Below the pieces are notes generated by a model. It did no database searches. It was not told where the DNA came from and saw only the letters and a program-made list of their open reading frames with translations. From NCBI GenBank assembly GCA_964020085.1, contig OZ026607.1, forward strand, positions 6,963,279 through 7,027,278: DNA of 64,000 nt. Direction: 5' to 3'. The position numbers and the translations under genes are program-made. This DNA comes from Micromussa lordhowensis. Taxonomy: Eukaryota; Cnidaria; Anthozoa; Scleractinia; Lobophylliidae. Within the stretch, counting starts at the first letter, position 1. Each line of letters begins with the position of its first letter. Below, piece by piece: positions 42,371 through 57,000 of this stretch.

Positions 42371-42508
42371 ATTACACGGTGGAGAGAAGATATGAATTTT
42401 ATGTTCGAGTGGCAAGAGCAATATCTCACGAGTCAGCGCAGCGAACGAGTGAGATGTTGCTCTTGCCACGAGTAACATAAAATTCATATCTTCGAGCTAA
42501 CGTGTAAT
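42371..42508. repeat. Palindromic element of about 138 bp
   Basis: Left arm ATTACACGGTGG to GAATTTTATGTT and GGCAAGAGCAATATCTCAC, right arm the complement, with ATTCATATCTTCGAGC and CGTGTAAT. The centre has a CAGCGCAGCGAACG loop. Confidence 0.78.
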
Positions 42509-42547
42509 GTTCTTTTTACTATATAAACGTACTGATAACGGCGTTTT

Positions 42548-42715
42548 TGATGATTTTCCGAAGATTTCCGACCACTTTCCGAAGATTTCCGAAGATTTTC
42601 CAAAATTGTCCCGAAGACCAGACGAACGTTTCCGAACATTTCCCGAGAATTTCCGAGAATTTCCGAGAATTTCCGAAGATTGCCGAAGACTTTCGAGGAA
42701 GACCCGAAGATGTTT
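42548..42715. repeat. CCGAAGATTT / CCGAGAATTT quasi-tandem repeat
   Basis: About twelve degenerate 9-12 bp units. The overlapping frames rich in FPKISEDF on one strand and FGNLRKFS on the other come from this repeat and are not genes. Confidence 0.85.
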
Positions 42716-43848
42716 CGATGATACACCAACGAATTTAAGTACAATTTAAGAGACAAACCTGATGCCACTGAAATCATCGATATCTTCATATGTGAGGATA
42801 TCATATCTTCACATGTGAGGATATCGTATCGTTTTTATGAATTTGTTACTACTCGCTATACCACTGACTTTTATATAATAAAAGTGAATATATGAAAGAG
42901 CATATACTTGATGGCCACCTTTGGCGTTCTGTTTTCATATTTGCAAATGGTGCCTCATATGCATGATCCAGTAAGCATATAAACGCGTTAGCTCGAGTTT
43001 GTGGCCTCGTTTAACGTTTTTTGTATCACTGACATATTGAAATCAAGTGGGTGGGGACTGGAAAAGAGTGAGTGGCCATGCGAGCATAACTTTTTATAGC
43101 AGTAGGTGTGTCTCCTGTAGAACTATTAGCTAAATGGCCTGCGTTGCAAATTGGCTAAAGTTATATACTTGATATGATATTGGGTTGAGTGTATGACGTC
43201 ATCAGTCATATCATTTACATATTTTACACATTTTTCTAACTTAAACAGTCTCCGGAACTAATGCAGATATTTGCAAACGGTAAACGGCGTTTTTATTCTA
43301 TCATGGAATTCTATGTGATAGACCTAAAAAATCAAGGGGTAAAAATTTGATCATAGTACTCGGTAAGTTTCTCCGCGGTTGAGGTATATGTTCGCGCGTG
43401 GCTCTGCAGACTCTTTCTGAATGCTGATTGACAAAGAGAATTCTTGTATCATCGCCCGTATGCAAGGCCTGTGTTAGGCCCCTCCATCCCCAGTCATTTC
43501 TTCTTCTCTCACTGAGGTCCTTACCGAACACAGTCCACCTCAGAAAAGTAGAAGTGAATAAATTTGCAAGTTCTTTCTTTCGACAGATCCGTCACCAGAG
43601 TCTTAATCAATGTAGAGTCGTTTCTTGAAATCTAATTATTTTTTACTTCTTTAAAGCCACCTCGTCCCAGTTCAGCATAAGTTCTTCAACGTATGGGCCC
43701 AACCATGACCATTTATGAAGTTGTACAAGTCCAGGTCTTTACTGAATTTTAAATGCGTGGATAAGTTTCTCGTTTTTCCTTATTTGTGAGATTGCGACTC
43801 GTAGACAAACCCAATGCAAAGGTCTTTCTGGTTGCCACATTCAAAGTT
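42716..43848. other. Spacer, no gene supported
   Basis: Noncoding. A small palindrome TGAGGATATC lies near 42791-42826. Nothing else recognised. Confidence 0.4.
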
Positions 43849-44057
43849 TAACAAATTGATGTCAGTTTTTCATGCGTCTGTCCTGTTATTGATCATAAAT
43901 TTCGTCATCACATTGTCAAAGTAGCCAAATGGTCGAATTGCCCGCTCTCGCTCGCTGACGCGTTGCACGAATTTCAAATTCATGTGTCTGTCCGCATATT
44001 GACGATAAAAAATTAGCCAATGAGCGCGCGAGAATATTTCTGCAGTTATCGTAAAAA
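43849..44057 (-). mobile_element. Foldback element family Q, copy 3, reversed
   Basis: It reads AACAAATTGATGTCAG, TTTTTCATGCGTCTGTCC and so on to ATTTCTGCAGTTATCGTAAA. This is the reverse complement of the element at 7487, including GAGCGAGAGCGG and GGACAGACACATGAATTT. Confidence 0.78.
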
Positions 44058-44309
44058 ACACAGTTGCACAACTGAAAAAGAAGTAGTTTCGTCATCGGAT
44101 AACGACCCTATTGCTGATTTCACCTCAGACGTAGAGAATGACGCTAAGATCGAGTCTGATGCCGGGAGAACACACGGATAACTCAGACAAACAGACAGAA
44201 AGGTCGTTGTCCATTTTAGCATCAAACGCCTATTTAGCAATTGGATTAATCGCATCGCTTAGACAATAAGTCGTCTTGCTCTAATAATCAACCCCGCTCT
44301 TGAAGTGAA

Positions 44310-44357
44310 TAATAAAACATCTCATAGTCAACGGGCGCTCGTGGAATAATTGTTAAT
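44310..44357. repeat. Fragment of palindromic MITE family P
   Basis: CATCTCATAGTCAAC then GCGCTCGTGGAATAATTGTT matches the right arm of the elements at 3433 and 35336. Confidence 0.55.
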
Positions 44358-47300
44358 TATCGCCCTGGCCTATTGACCTAGGAAATATATTTTTGACGCG
44401 AAATTTGTAGATTCCTGTGGGAATGAAGAAGAAGGGGAAAAAGCGCTTTCACCCGTGCCCTGAGCTATTTATGCTTTGGCTTGGGAACTTTATGATCAGG
44501 CATGACAAGATGAATTATATAACAAATAGCTTTTATTGAGACGTTTCTATAGTTTTCCGTTGGCTTTGTCGAAAACAGGAGCTATAAGAGCCGCGGACTG
44601 GCTTTGCAGTTGTTTCTTATAGAACGTTTTCATTGATTCCTTTGAATGAGAAGGGATAAATCGTAAAGAATCCTGATAACTGATTTCTTTTCTTGAGGTG
44701 CTGGCGGTTTTAGCAAACCGTGATTCTACAGCTTCGAAGAAAGTGTAATCAAAGCCATGTAATTACGGATGCATTAAGATAATGAATAATAATAACTCTT
44801 CTGTGCTTATTCCTTTGTCTCACTAACAGGAAATATGACAAATTTTTGCAGGCGTTAACTATGTTGCATTTCTAGTTTTTTGTCTTTTCCAGTTGCTCAA
44901 TCAAAGCAACGTTTTACAAATAGTGACACAGTAAAGCTACTGCAGTCATTCTGTTCATTTTCAATCGTTCTGTTCATTTTCAAAAGTCCAGCTTTTCCCT
45001 TACTTACTTTTGACTCATCTTTTGTTGCTGTTCAAGGTGTTGCGGAACGTAAGCTCTAGAGCCATTCGGATGAACATAATGAAAAGCCTTTCAAGCTCAC
45101 GAGTTTGAAAGCACAACGGTCGAGTAATTCAAGTGAAAGTTGTTGATGAGTACGTTCGTTTTCTACTGCCTATTAAGGCGCTGCCACATGTTTAACATTG
45201 TCTGAACGTTTGAGCCGCGGGCAAAAACTGACTTTAAACTACTTAACCGAAAGTTGACGTATGCTAAATTTTTGTAAAGTTCTCATTATGCCCTTCAAGG
45301 GGGCGGATTGTAACGTGAAAGCTTGTGAATGGATTTGACTCGGTGACCGTTCGCATGAAACGTTTTGAGCGATACTTGAATCTACATCAACATGTTGTAC
45401 CTTCTGGAACAGAGCTTGTTGATGACCGGATCAGTATTTTCGACCCACAATTACAGCCACCTTGCGGGTAAAACACCAAATGGCGGGTTTTTGATTCAGT
45501 ATAGGCCATCCAAACGTGTTCTTAATTGTGCAGGTTTTGTCCATGCTAATGGAGCTGTGATTCAACTTCAGGTCTTTGTACTTTGAGTACTTTTTCTATA
45601 AATTCTCATCTATCTTGTTTATTGATTTGGACTTATATGAATTTTCAGTTTCTTAACTCTACCTATGAACCACGTTACCCGAATTCTAAGGGTGTGACCG
45701 CCTTGCATGTTTCTCGAGTTCTCACAGAAACCACCTATCTTCGAACATTTTGAACACTTGCGTGGAATATTCTAGCGCCATCGCGTGATTTGTGGTCATT
45801 ATCATCGTGCAGACCATCCCTTTTTTGACCACTGATTACACCCTAAATGGTCTCGTCAATTTCACGGCCATTAAAACTGCCTATTTCTGGAACCATGATT
45901 GCCCCCATCCTGGTCTTTAACCCGTTCTCTCACGTGTAACTAATGACCAGCAATCAGCAAGTCACGAAATGGATATAGCAACGTTATGTAAACAACGACA
46001 GCCTGCATTGCTTGTTTGCCATTTTATTGTCACCAATGAAGAGTCTAGGTTACCGAGACGAATTTAGGGGAAGTATTTCCTTCCCACAATGTTGATCAAC
46101 TGTTCAAATGGGCCCGTATTAAACTGCCTTGCGTAGACATCCATAAGTGAATGACACAGATGGTTGGCGCTGCACGCGATGATAAACTGTTTTGGCTTCA
46201 ACTTACTTCGAGCTATTCTTTTGTCCTCTCAGCAAATGTTTTGTTCTGTTCACACTTCAGTGTCCTTTGAAGTGTTTTCGTCTATTCCGGATGCTTTATT
46301 CGCACTGTTACCTTAGTACCACTACACAACTAACGTAAAAGCACTTCTGTTCCCTCACGAAATGTTTTTCTCGCGCGTCATGCGTTATGACTTCTAAATG
46401 GATTTTTGGCAGTTCCGTTTAGTTTCTTTGCGTTTAAAAGAAAGTACTTTAGAGCTTTCTCTTTGTACACCTTTAGGCTGCCCCATAGAGAGGTCTGCTC
46501 TCTTGATCACCCGTATTGTCCAATTTCAGGTGAGATTAGTACAAAGTAGAGGGCTTAATATGTTCACATCCTGCAACGCCTCAATTTAATTACTTTCCTA
46601 GTGAACTCTTTCCGGTGACTATAATAACCAGTTACATAAGAACAGTTTGGAGCTGGTTTTACTTGTCCTACAACCCTTACCCAAGTGAATAATTTCTATT
46701 TCCAAAGAGTGTTAATTGTTTTGTTTTGACTCCCACTTCCCACCCTATTATACAGCATGTGTAACCTATGATTTTATCTATTAACTGGCATTGCTCGATC
46801 ATCCAAATGACTTGTATTAATCCTCTACCCATAATCTCCACGTATATGAACACAGCAAACTGTTTCTGTAGAGAATACCTCTTAATATACTATCGTAATG
46901 AACATAATATAGATTGATTCCATGGGTGTATTCGATATTAAGCGATCTTTAGTGGTAATAGACTTCAAAGTTCTATGTTTAGGCGTGTAAACGCTTACGA
47001 TTGAACTTTTCCATCCTACATCCTTTTGCTTAAACCAGTGGGGTTACCAGTTATGCTCAAATGATGTCGTTATACACAAATTCTCTTCATTTGTAATAAC
47101 GCCAGTTGATTAAACTCGGTGTTGAAACTCAGAGTGCTTTTTCCCCTTTGGGTGCATGGTCACGTTGGCCCTCAAAGTGATTGAAATCTAAGAACAGTCT
47201 TATTATTAGGAAGTATTTAAGTACAACGTAGCAGTGATACATGTCTTTTGTGGTCTATTTTAGACATATTAAAAGCTTATATACCTTGAAAACGTTTTAC

Positions 47301-47764
47301 ATCTATATCATCTTAAACACCGTTTTTAAAAGACTTTTAAATAGCTCTGCTGCTAATGTCTGGAGTGCAACTAATATTTGTTTCCCAGTGAAACGATTCT
47401 TATTCATACAAGCCAGTAAAAGAAGAATCTTAATTTAGAATTGTAATATTCTTAATACTCTTAATTAATTCTAGTTTTCTTGAACACAAATTTGTCGTAT
47501 TTCCCCGGCCTTTCTTTCCTATAATCAGAAGTTTAATCACCTAAGGTGTTCCTAACTTTTAATTATGTGGATTAAATTCCCTGACTTATGGCCAGTAAGC
47601 ATGCAGACGGCATCTGAGGCTCTGAGCAGTATATTCTGTTTATTATGTTGTATGGGTGACCCTTTTAAAGAAACTATTGATCGGTATACATACATTACTT
47701 TATTTATCCTTCGGAGTTTAGAGTAGCTTATGCAGCTGACATCTCCGAGCATTTAATCGTCAGA

Positions 47765-47909
47765 TGAGAGATAGACCACCACACCAGGAACAACGTCCCC
47801 TACTCTTTTCGAACAGTGTGTGGGTTCTTTTACGTCCCACAGAATTAATTATGAAGAGTTGTGAGACGGGGCCTACGGTTTCTCTGAGAAGACTAGAACG
47901 TCTTACCAT

Positions 47910-47941
<32 letters not shown>

Positions 47942-48034
47942 AGACCCTGAGTGTTGGTCCGGCCGGGTTTTGAACCCGCGACCTCCGCACACTAGTCCGC
48001 CGGGAACTCTACTTACTGAGCTAACCGGTCGGCG
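47765..48034 (-). mobile_element. tRNA-derived SINE (family D), minus strand
   Basis: On the minus strand the head (48034-47957) has GGTTAGCTCAGTAAGTAGAG as A box and GGGTTCAAAACCCGG around the B box. A body of about 190 bp runs through GAGAAGACTAGAACGTC-like sequence (plus strand). The T-arm is well formed but the rest does not fold as a complete tRNA, so I call it a SINE. Confidence 0.75.
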
Positions 48035-51000
48035 GCTCTTTGTTACGATGCTCGGAGTAAATTGTCAGATGGAACGCCAATGCTTAGTCATTGATATAAT
48101 ACTGTCGAGTAAGAGTTTCACATTGTGCTTAATGTGATGCGGCGCAGGGGGCAAAGGGCGGGGGCTTCGACTTCTAAATCTAAGTCGTAAGGTGTAACCA
48201 TTCATATGAAAGCTAAACTAAAAGCAGTACGTTCTTACATTTCACAAACAAAATGTGTCTCTGAATTTGTGTGGTACTCTTCTCAGTGCTGACGAAATTT
48301 ACCCTTAGAATCCCTGTGTTCAAACAGAAGAACAAAACTCTAAACTCTCTGAAAGTTCGACATGGATAAAGCTAAATAAAAAGCATGAATACAGCTGCAG
48401 CTCGGGAAAATTTTAACAGAATTGAATCGTTTTCTTCATTGCTGCGATTTAATCATTTCCTCAGTTTTCCCAGTTCTCTTTCAAAGCAAAGTTGAAGAAG
48501 AAGGGCGTGGTACATAAGAAAGGGATACGCTGTATATGAGAATCTCTTTATTTCCTCCAAAAGGCTGCAAAGATGTGGGATGTCTATAGGGGCATTTCGC
48601 TGTAAGCTTGAAATGTCAAGTAGAAGTGATAAAACAACGTGATACTTTATTTTTCGAAAGGCATGTAAAACAAACCTTGCCTGGGGTATTGCGTACGCTC
48701 AGCTTGGCAAATCTGTGTTCTGTGTCTTACTTCACTCCTCGAAGGTCACTCGAACGTTGCCTTTGGGTGTGGGAGGAGCAAGTGTTTTACGAAAGACCAG
48801 AGGAAAGTTAATTTCCCGGTTTCAGCTTGAATCCAATGGTTACTACGAACGCAAAATCCTCGAAGTAATTTCGTTTCCTTTAGTCCTAAAGAGGCGAGAT
48901 ATGGTGATGTTAATTCAAAAATATGTCAAAAATAACTTGAAATTTATTACTATACAGAGCTGAACCCCTTATAATGAACTCCTTGGGAGAATTTCGCAGT
49001 TTATTAACACGTTTACTACATGAGCTAAATATCTCCTTTTAAAAGCTTGGGAAGAATCAGGTAGTTGACCTTCTTATAACTCTGGAGCGAACAACGCCTC
49101 AAGCTGTAGCGAAGTCTTCCTTAATTGAGTCAATTGTAGTCAGCTAAGAAATCAGCTTAGTTCATCTACCAAATCATGACTTATATATTGAACCTTCCAA
49201 ATTCTAATTTTGTGGGTGATGTCATAAATTGAATTTAATGAAGGCCTATTGGGCAGGACGTTCTAGCGGCGTTGTTCGCGTTTCAATTTTACCCAACCTG
49301 AAATTGCAAGTGATTTGTCAGACCTGAATTCTTTACAGGTCTGGTTAATGATTCGCTTAGAATTAATTATCAGCGCAGGATTAAAGGAGCTAACGTTTTT
49401 ATCTGGGTGTTCAAGCAGCTTAATTAAGTCTTTATCAGCAATATCTTTTAGTTATTAGAAATCTGTGGCTTCCGCAATATACCAGCAAGGCGGAATGAAA
49501 TTGAAACTGGGCTTCTTTCCTTTCAGTGTAGCTTGGCCTACATCGAGTTAAAATTATCAGATATTCTTCGGCATGATTCGTAGTTTTCAAAAACGGAACG
49601 AAATAAATCTGAGTGCCTAAACGGTTTGAATACTCCTGGCTATTCAACCTTACCTTTTAAATATCCTGTAGGTTCAGTAATCCTTCAATAATATTTCATT
49701 AAACACGTTATTTTCTGTCATAGCTTTTATTATCTCTTTCTTTCCTTTGTCTGTCCCAACAATCAAACGTGTCTGGCAGTAAAAAAGATTTTACTTGTTC
49801 AAAGTTCCGAACTTTTTGAAATAGCCGCTGCTGGCGCCAGATAAGACAAAGATAAGGCACTTAGAGTGGTTTTAATTTGGCCTTTCGTCGCTTTCACATC
49901 TTAAGACGGCTGTTGCAGTTGGTTTGGCGAGTTTGTAATCCTTTAAATTAGGGACGATTTCTGAAGTGCTCTGAGCTCAGTTTAATAAGCTTGCAAGTTA
50001 TAACGGAGTAGGCGGTTATTTATGGTGAGCAAAGTTTAAACTTTAACACGTGTGTGGTGGCGAAATCGTGTCATGTGTTAACTGTTACGAAGCGTTGATG
50101 TATACGCATGCCGTTTGTGGGTACACTTGTCAAATTGCGAAGAATTTAGCCAAAAAGATGTTTGGACTTTAAATTAAATTTACATATTTTTTTATATATT
50201 TGTATCTCAATCTGTCGTTATATTGTTGATATTTTGCTTACTGGTTTGCAGGCAATTCTTGCCGACTCCCTTTAAGATTAACTCTCTTTATTTTCTGTGA
50301 ATAAGTTTGCTCTTGGAAGTCTATGAGGAACATTATCAATGTTATTTTTAATAAAGCACTTTTAGCTTCTAATTAAACTGAAGTATTTACTTTTATCTTA
50401 TCAGTCTCAAGCGGAATTATCAAATAAGCAGCTTAATGACCTTGTTCGAGAAGATTAAACGTTTGTTCTAGCCGTGAAGGTTCACTTTTCGATTGCTGAC
50501 TGAAAATTCTAATAAAGTCTTTATCCTATAGACGTAATTTACTGATTCTTGGCCGCAAGTTGTAACTACTTTCTAATTACATTTATGAATTTTCGGCTGT
50601 GAACTAGATTGATCTGAAGCTACTGAGAACTAAAGTCGACCACTATTGAACACCATGACACAATAAACTTTATTCCCAACAAGTGTTTCCAGAAGCATCA
50701 ATTTTGAAACTAATGCTACGTTTTTCTTTTTTCCACTGAATGGGTACCTGCTAAAAATATGCATAAACATATATCGGGAGTTATGCTCACTTCTTCACTC
50801 AGGACGTATCGCTATATTTTTCGTTTGCAATGGTTAACCCCGCAGTTACACTAACCAATAACTAGAATGCAAAACCCTAGAGCAATTTTGTGGTATAAAG
50901 CTGTGAAAGAGACGGTTTGTTACAAGTTTTTGAATTACCGATTGTTATATCCCTTAGTGTAGATGGCCTATAACTAGCAGACCATATGGTAAGAGATAAA

Positions 51001-54000
51001 GGAGCCTTTTTAGGTGTACTGAACACTTGTGTTTTCTGAAACATCAAATAAACCGTTAACGTGACAAAAATTGGATACTTGTCAGTTCCAATTATCTTGA
51101 TTTCCCTTGACTTGAGTTCTTCGTTTAAGACTGCACGAAACGTACGCCTCTAAGTAATTGTTCACCATAGTAAACGTTGCAAAACCGTTTGCAATAAAAT
51201 ACTAAAATCAAATTCCGTCAAAGCGTTTTTCTTGGTCGTTTCTGTTGCTTTTGCATCACGTGGTTACAGCATTTTAGAGGACGATGCGAGCCAAATACAG
51301 ATGTCAACCGCTAAAAGGCTTTTCAAGTATTGCCCTTGACATGTTGTGATCAAAACAAGTTCTAAACGTATTTTGGCTCCACTTCGTCACCCATGACAAA
51401 TATGTGAAGTGGATCCTAAGCCTGAACAATAAGGGCGTGCTCTGTCGCAGTCTTGTGTTTTATTTTATATCTCAATCATTGCAGACAGCAATGGTTAAAG
51501 TAGTCTTGAGCGATTAAAATGAGCAAATCCTGGATTCGTGATGGCGCCGAGAAATAAGAAATGCCAAGTAGATGATTGCATGTTTTCTGTGTTTCATGAC
51601 CTCGTTGAAGTGTCATGTGATTCTGTTGTAGCCAAGTCGCTGAGGCATAATATCAATGAGAAATGCATTGAAACTGTCAACCCATGAAATTTCAAAACCT
51701 CAAGTCGCGGTGGTCGCGGTATTTATACTTTTTTTTTACTAAAAAAACAATGGATAATTGCACTCTATCTTTCTTTCTTATGTTTATTTTTTCAACTGTT
51801 CCTGGTGCAATGTGTTGCATTGTCTTGCAAGATAGATAATATCAACTCTACTCCTAGTTGCAATTATTTTTACCAGCAAGTTATATTGATATCAAAAGGT
51901 TAAATATATGTTTCGGTAGTTTTGCTTACTCACTCTTGTTTACAGATTTTGTTTTTAAATAGGAGGTTTCGTCAAGAAATAAATATCGGCTTCTGGCGAT
52001 TGGGTGTTCTCGAGCATACTTTTATCGCTTGTACGTCATAGATACCCTGCTCGTGAGAACTGGGCCACTTCCGTGAGCTCTCACAGGAACTTTGGCGCGG
52101 TATTAAGTACCGCGGTGGGCTCAACATCTCTTGATTGCCAAATTTTCGTGATCATAGCCTAGGTTCCTCGCGAGGGTTCCGGGCGGGTCAAGCTTTATTT
52201 CGTCAATAAAACCTTCATTGAGGGTAGGACAGTGCACATAAGAACTGAACTTTCCGGTTATGGAGAAGCTTGTGTGCATTCCGTTGCAGATGTGTTTTTT
52301 GAACTGCCTGACTGTTTAATTCCTTTTTTTCTCTTGAAATAAATTTGTCTTTTGGATGAGAGCACAAAGTGATACAAATATTGGTATAGGGACGAGATGC
52401 TTAGTGGCTTTGTTTGAAGTTCACCTTTTCCCTTGATCATTATGCTGGCCCCGATTAATTTTTACAAGAACGATGCACCTGAAGCTTGAGAAAACAGGCG
52501 TTTTTCTTCCACTTTTTGCCTCAAAGATTCGGCGACGAAAGCGGTTTCTTTCGTAGGCTGGAATTACAACCGGTAGAATTGGAAGCGGTTTTTTTGGATT
52601 TGCCGACTTCTCGCGGGTAATGTCAACTAAAGCTGAATCGTCAGCTTTATAAATAATTTTAAGAGGTGACGTCAGTTTTCGTTCATGTTTCTTGTTTGAT
52701 CGAAACCTTCCTTTGAAAAAAGGAAAAACTCCAGGGTTCTCTCCTTGATCCACCAACGCAAACACGACTGGTGATCAAGAAATCATATTTTCGGTAAATT
52801 CGGGTTGAGTTCAGGGTGTTCCTAGACAGTTCAAACATGTAAGTTAGAACTTTATGTATATTAAAAAAGAGTCGAAAACGAATCACAAATCACGATATTT
52901 TGTTTGAAAGAAACATGTTATATTATGTACAGTGTGAACTGTATTTCCAAGCTCTTCACGTCACGCCTGAATTTAAGATCCTAATATTTTGTAAAAATAT
53001 TGCTCCCTTTCTCTCATATTCATATAAATAGTGTTTGCTCGTTTTGCGTTCTTTTAGTTTTTCTGCCATAACAGTATATTTTGGAGCTACTCAAATAGCC
53101 AAATCCACTTTCGGGGCCTGCGGAACTCACTTTTCAAGGCACTTCGCCCCTTGTTATTCTAAGCGTAGAAATAATAGTTACTTCGTGCTATTTCTCTCGT
53201 TTCTCATTTTTCATTTTATTTTGTGTTTCCTTTTTGTGCAAACCCATCGCTGGCCTCTTACGAAAAAGGACCAATTTCCTAGTCCCTGTTAGAAATGGTG
53301 CTGTAAAGCAATGTCAGTCAACGCTTCGAAATGCCCGTATTGAAATGATCCATTCGTTTTAGCAGCGATACAGCGCTCTTTTCTGAAAGAGAACGCGTTA
53401 TAACAGAAAACCTCTCGACCTTGAGAGAAAAACAACCAGGTCGGTGACGTCTAAGTTAGCGTGAGATATGCACGATATTGACCGACTGCGCGCTCCTTCC
53501 CACGCCATTTAACTTCAGTCATTCTTAGACAACATCATTGTGTGTCAAGATACTGCGGAGCCTGAGCGATATTATCACAGCCATGATATTATCTTAAGAT
53601 CTTCAAGCAATAGATCATCGTTACCGTCATCGTAATCTCCAAACAATCAGTTCTTAAACAACAAGTGCAGTTGTTCCTCTCAAGCGATCTGGTTTGCATG
53701 GCTCTTTGAAAGGGAAGTCCATGTCGAATCAATATCAGCCGTATCGAAACCCACCCTCTACCGCCTAATTTAAGAAGATATTTCCGTTCATATAAAAAAG
53801 CCTGCTTTCTCAGTCACAAGCTATTTGTGTTTAAAACAGCTGTTGGTTCGCTAGTGCCACCGACTCAACTAGTCAGTCTATACAAACGTACAGCTAAGTC
53901 CGTTTGGTCTCCTGGTTTTTCCGACGACCGGTCTTCGTTTCTGGCAGTCGAACTTCATCATATTTTCCGTGAGTATAAACCTTTCATACTGAAATTTTGT

Positions 54001-57000
54001 TGCAATAGCTTATCGCATCCATCAACCAACGAAATTTTTCTGAGGTATCAGTGTAAGAAAGAAAAAAACGCAAATATCTAGAAAGGTCCGATTGCAGAGT
54101 AATATCAGTTTATCTTTCCAGAATGTTCGGGTTACGCGTGCCGCATAGCTGAGAAACATCCTATCATTGCCCGACATGGTAGCAATATATACTGGCAAAT
54201 ATAGTGTAGATATTTGCTTTTTCTTCTAAGATTCTTAGGCTTATCTTATTTGATGTGCGTTTTTGGATTCCAATTATCGTCCGTTGTTTGCTTTGTCGAA
54301 AACACTGTAGCTTAGATCAGCGAACGGCTTGAAGTTGCTGGTTTTTATTCCGGCTGCAATATGCCCTCTCCTTCTCAATACACAGTATTGATTTAGCTGA
54401 TGGAAAATCGCTTATTTTATTGATTAAGTACGTTGCAGACGTCTTTGTGCTAGGATGTATGGCCGGTATTGTTAACTATTTTCTATTTATCACTCAGCCT
54501 TACGTCTTTCATATTCTAAGAATAACCCAACGTGAAAGGGAAAACACGAATAAAGGAAAACTCTCTTCAATTAAAATGAAACAGCCATCAACTTCAGTAT
54601 GTAAGAACTTAAGGACTTTAATTTTCTTGCACAAAATGTTAATCACCTGTGTTTTTAAGTTAATTATACGGGATCATTTTCCATTTGAAACGCACGTGGG
54701 TTAGCTAGTTTCCAAGGAGTCAAAGAAGCCAATCTGGTTTTTAAAATAAACATTTATTTTCTTAGCACAAAGAAAATCCAGCCAAAAGTGACAGGAGCGA
54801 AAATCTTCCTTATGCTGCAGTTTCTTCTCAGAATTCAAGAATAGTGCAAACGGAGTCGAGATCATATATATTTAATAGCGTAGCTTTTAGCACAAAAAGT
54901 ATTAGCTTTTAAGTTAAAGCCGACCCTGCTGGTTTCTCATGAAATCAAGTCTACTGAACAAGTATATTAAACTCTAAACCGCAATTATTCAAATGACTCC
55001 CGATGACGAACAACGAAAACCACTTTTTAAGTGTTTTTCTCGTCCAAGTTTTACACCCGCGGTGTCTTGTAATCATTTCCATTCTTAAACTTTTGATTTG
55101 AATTTCCTTGCCGTTGTTCCGGGCCTATTAATCTCGTTCTCGCTTGCTGTGGCGCGGAGATTCCGTTATACATAACGGCCTGGTATATATGACTGGCCTT
55201 CAATTTCGATTCTATTTGCCGCACTCTAATGCAATAACATTACTTATTTTTCTCATTAAACTTTAGACTCTCATAATACTGCCAGGACCACTTAAATTAT
55301 AATCTGTCTTGCACGGAACCAAAATACGAATATGTGAATTTATTGTAAAGTAATGAAACAAATTGTGCGAGATTACTTTCACTAGCATGGGGTAAGGCAC
55401 GACTTTGACTATTTTAAGCAATTTACCACCCATGTGGGCTAACCGAGTAGTAATGCTGATTATTTAAGCCAAATTTTCGTGAATGTCCAAGGAACTGGCT
55501 TAACAAACTGTTTTCCTTTCTGATATGTTGCGTTTTGGAGTCGTCAAAAATCTTGACGGTGCCCTGGGCGAAAAAATTAGATCACACGTGTCGTAAGAAA
55601 TAACGAAGAAAAACTATAATTGGACGACCCGTGCGCTAAGCGGGCGCTCGGTTTTGTCTAATCTTCTATTCATTAAAGTGAAGACCACGGGAAGTCAATT
55701 TTGTAAGATCACGAAAACAAAAAGTATCACATTCGCAGTATTATTTCGTGTATCATAATAAGAAGTCAAAATATAAATACAAGAGAAGGAAATCAGTTTC
55801 TCCTTAATATAATTAGTGGGACTGCATGCCGCGATCACTAACAGGCCACAATTATCTGTTTTTTGACGTTAATAGCGATTCACGACTTAGTTAATTGATG
55901 TAGCTGGATTTAGAACAGGGGCTGTCGTTTTGTGTCTCGGGCTTGGATTGAACCGAAATGATACTCTTCTTCAGTTTACGATGATCTAATCGCGTAGTTA
56001 AATATATCTTCGTGAATTAAATGTTATTATGGTGTTCTGTACGCCTCCCGCCGAGTAAGCACTAGGTCATCGGATCCTTGATATTAGTTTAATTAATGTT
56101 TAACTTCGAAACTAAGGTTTTTGTCTTCATGTGTCTTCGCCAGCCTGTGCACGAAACATGGTTGTTTGTGTCGAAGAGTCGTTCTTTTAAGCCGTCATGG
56201 CGACTGGCATCATGAATAGCCGTTAGCGTGTTAGAACGGTCATTAAAGTTAACTGTCTTGAAGATATTTATTTTCGGCTGAGTTAATTACCGAGCCGTAG
56301 GTCACTCAATCACGTAGTTTGACGTTACGTTTTGCGGGAAAGCCACCTGGTCTTGGCCACCTTGGGTACCACTCGCCGTCCCTCGCCGGTTTCAGTAGAA
56401 TCGGTCATAGCTAGCGTAACGGACGTTTTGTTTTTTGCACCAGGCAGTCTAATACAAACAGCTAGCCGCCAAAGCTGTATTAATGCTCGCGTGCTGCAAC
56501 ATAACGCTATTGGGCATATCGCTTGGTTTCCCGTAGGTGATCTTTGAGTATATAGTGGATGTGGGCCAGATGGAAATACAAATCGCATCGCTTTGCTATG
56601 AAATCTGTTAGTTGGTTTTGATTTATGAGTATGTAAACCTTGTTAAAGCCCTAACGGTCCATCCTGAGCCATTTGCTGTGAAAAATACCTTGCGTGATCG
56701 CGCGCTCCGGTGGTGAAGCGTGAAAAAAATTACTTTCATTTGTTGTGGGAGAACTGTTTCTATTAGTATCATTAATAGACTAGAGTCATCGATAAGGCTA
56801 TTTATCTTCCTTAGGACTGTCCTCACGTAAAGAAAACGTTTATACATTCACTATCGTCACAGACATGATAGCTCCCGATAAGGTACCATCGTGTCAAACA
56901 GACGTGGAATATACCTCTTTTTTTTTCTCAAAACAAGGTCGTTTTTCGATCAATCTTTGACCACGCTGTGAGAGTATTCGCGAGCTTAAAAAATAGTCTA

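Noticed and set aside
42484..42804. Frames on both strands near 42.5-42.8 kb with FPKISEDF or FGNLRKFS repeats
   Set aside because: They are explained by the CCGAAGATTT quasi-tandem repeat.
47957..48034. Possible tRNA gene on the minus strand
   Set aside because: A and B boxes are present, but the anticodon arm is not convincing and a SINE body follows directly.
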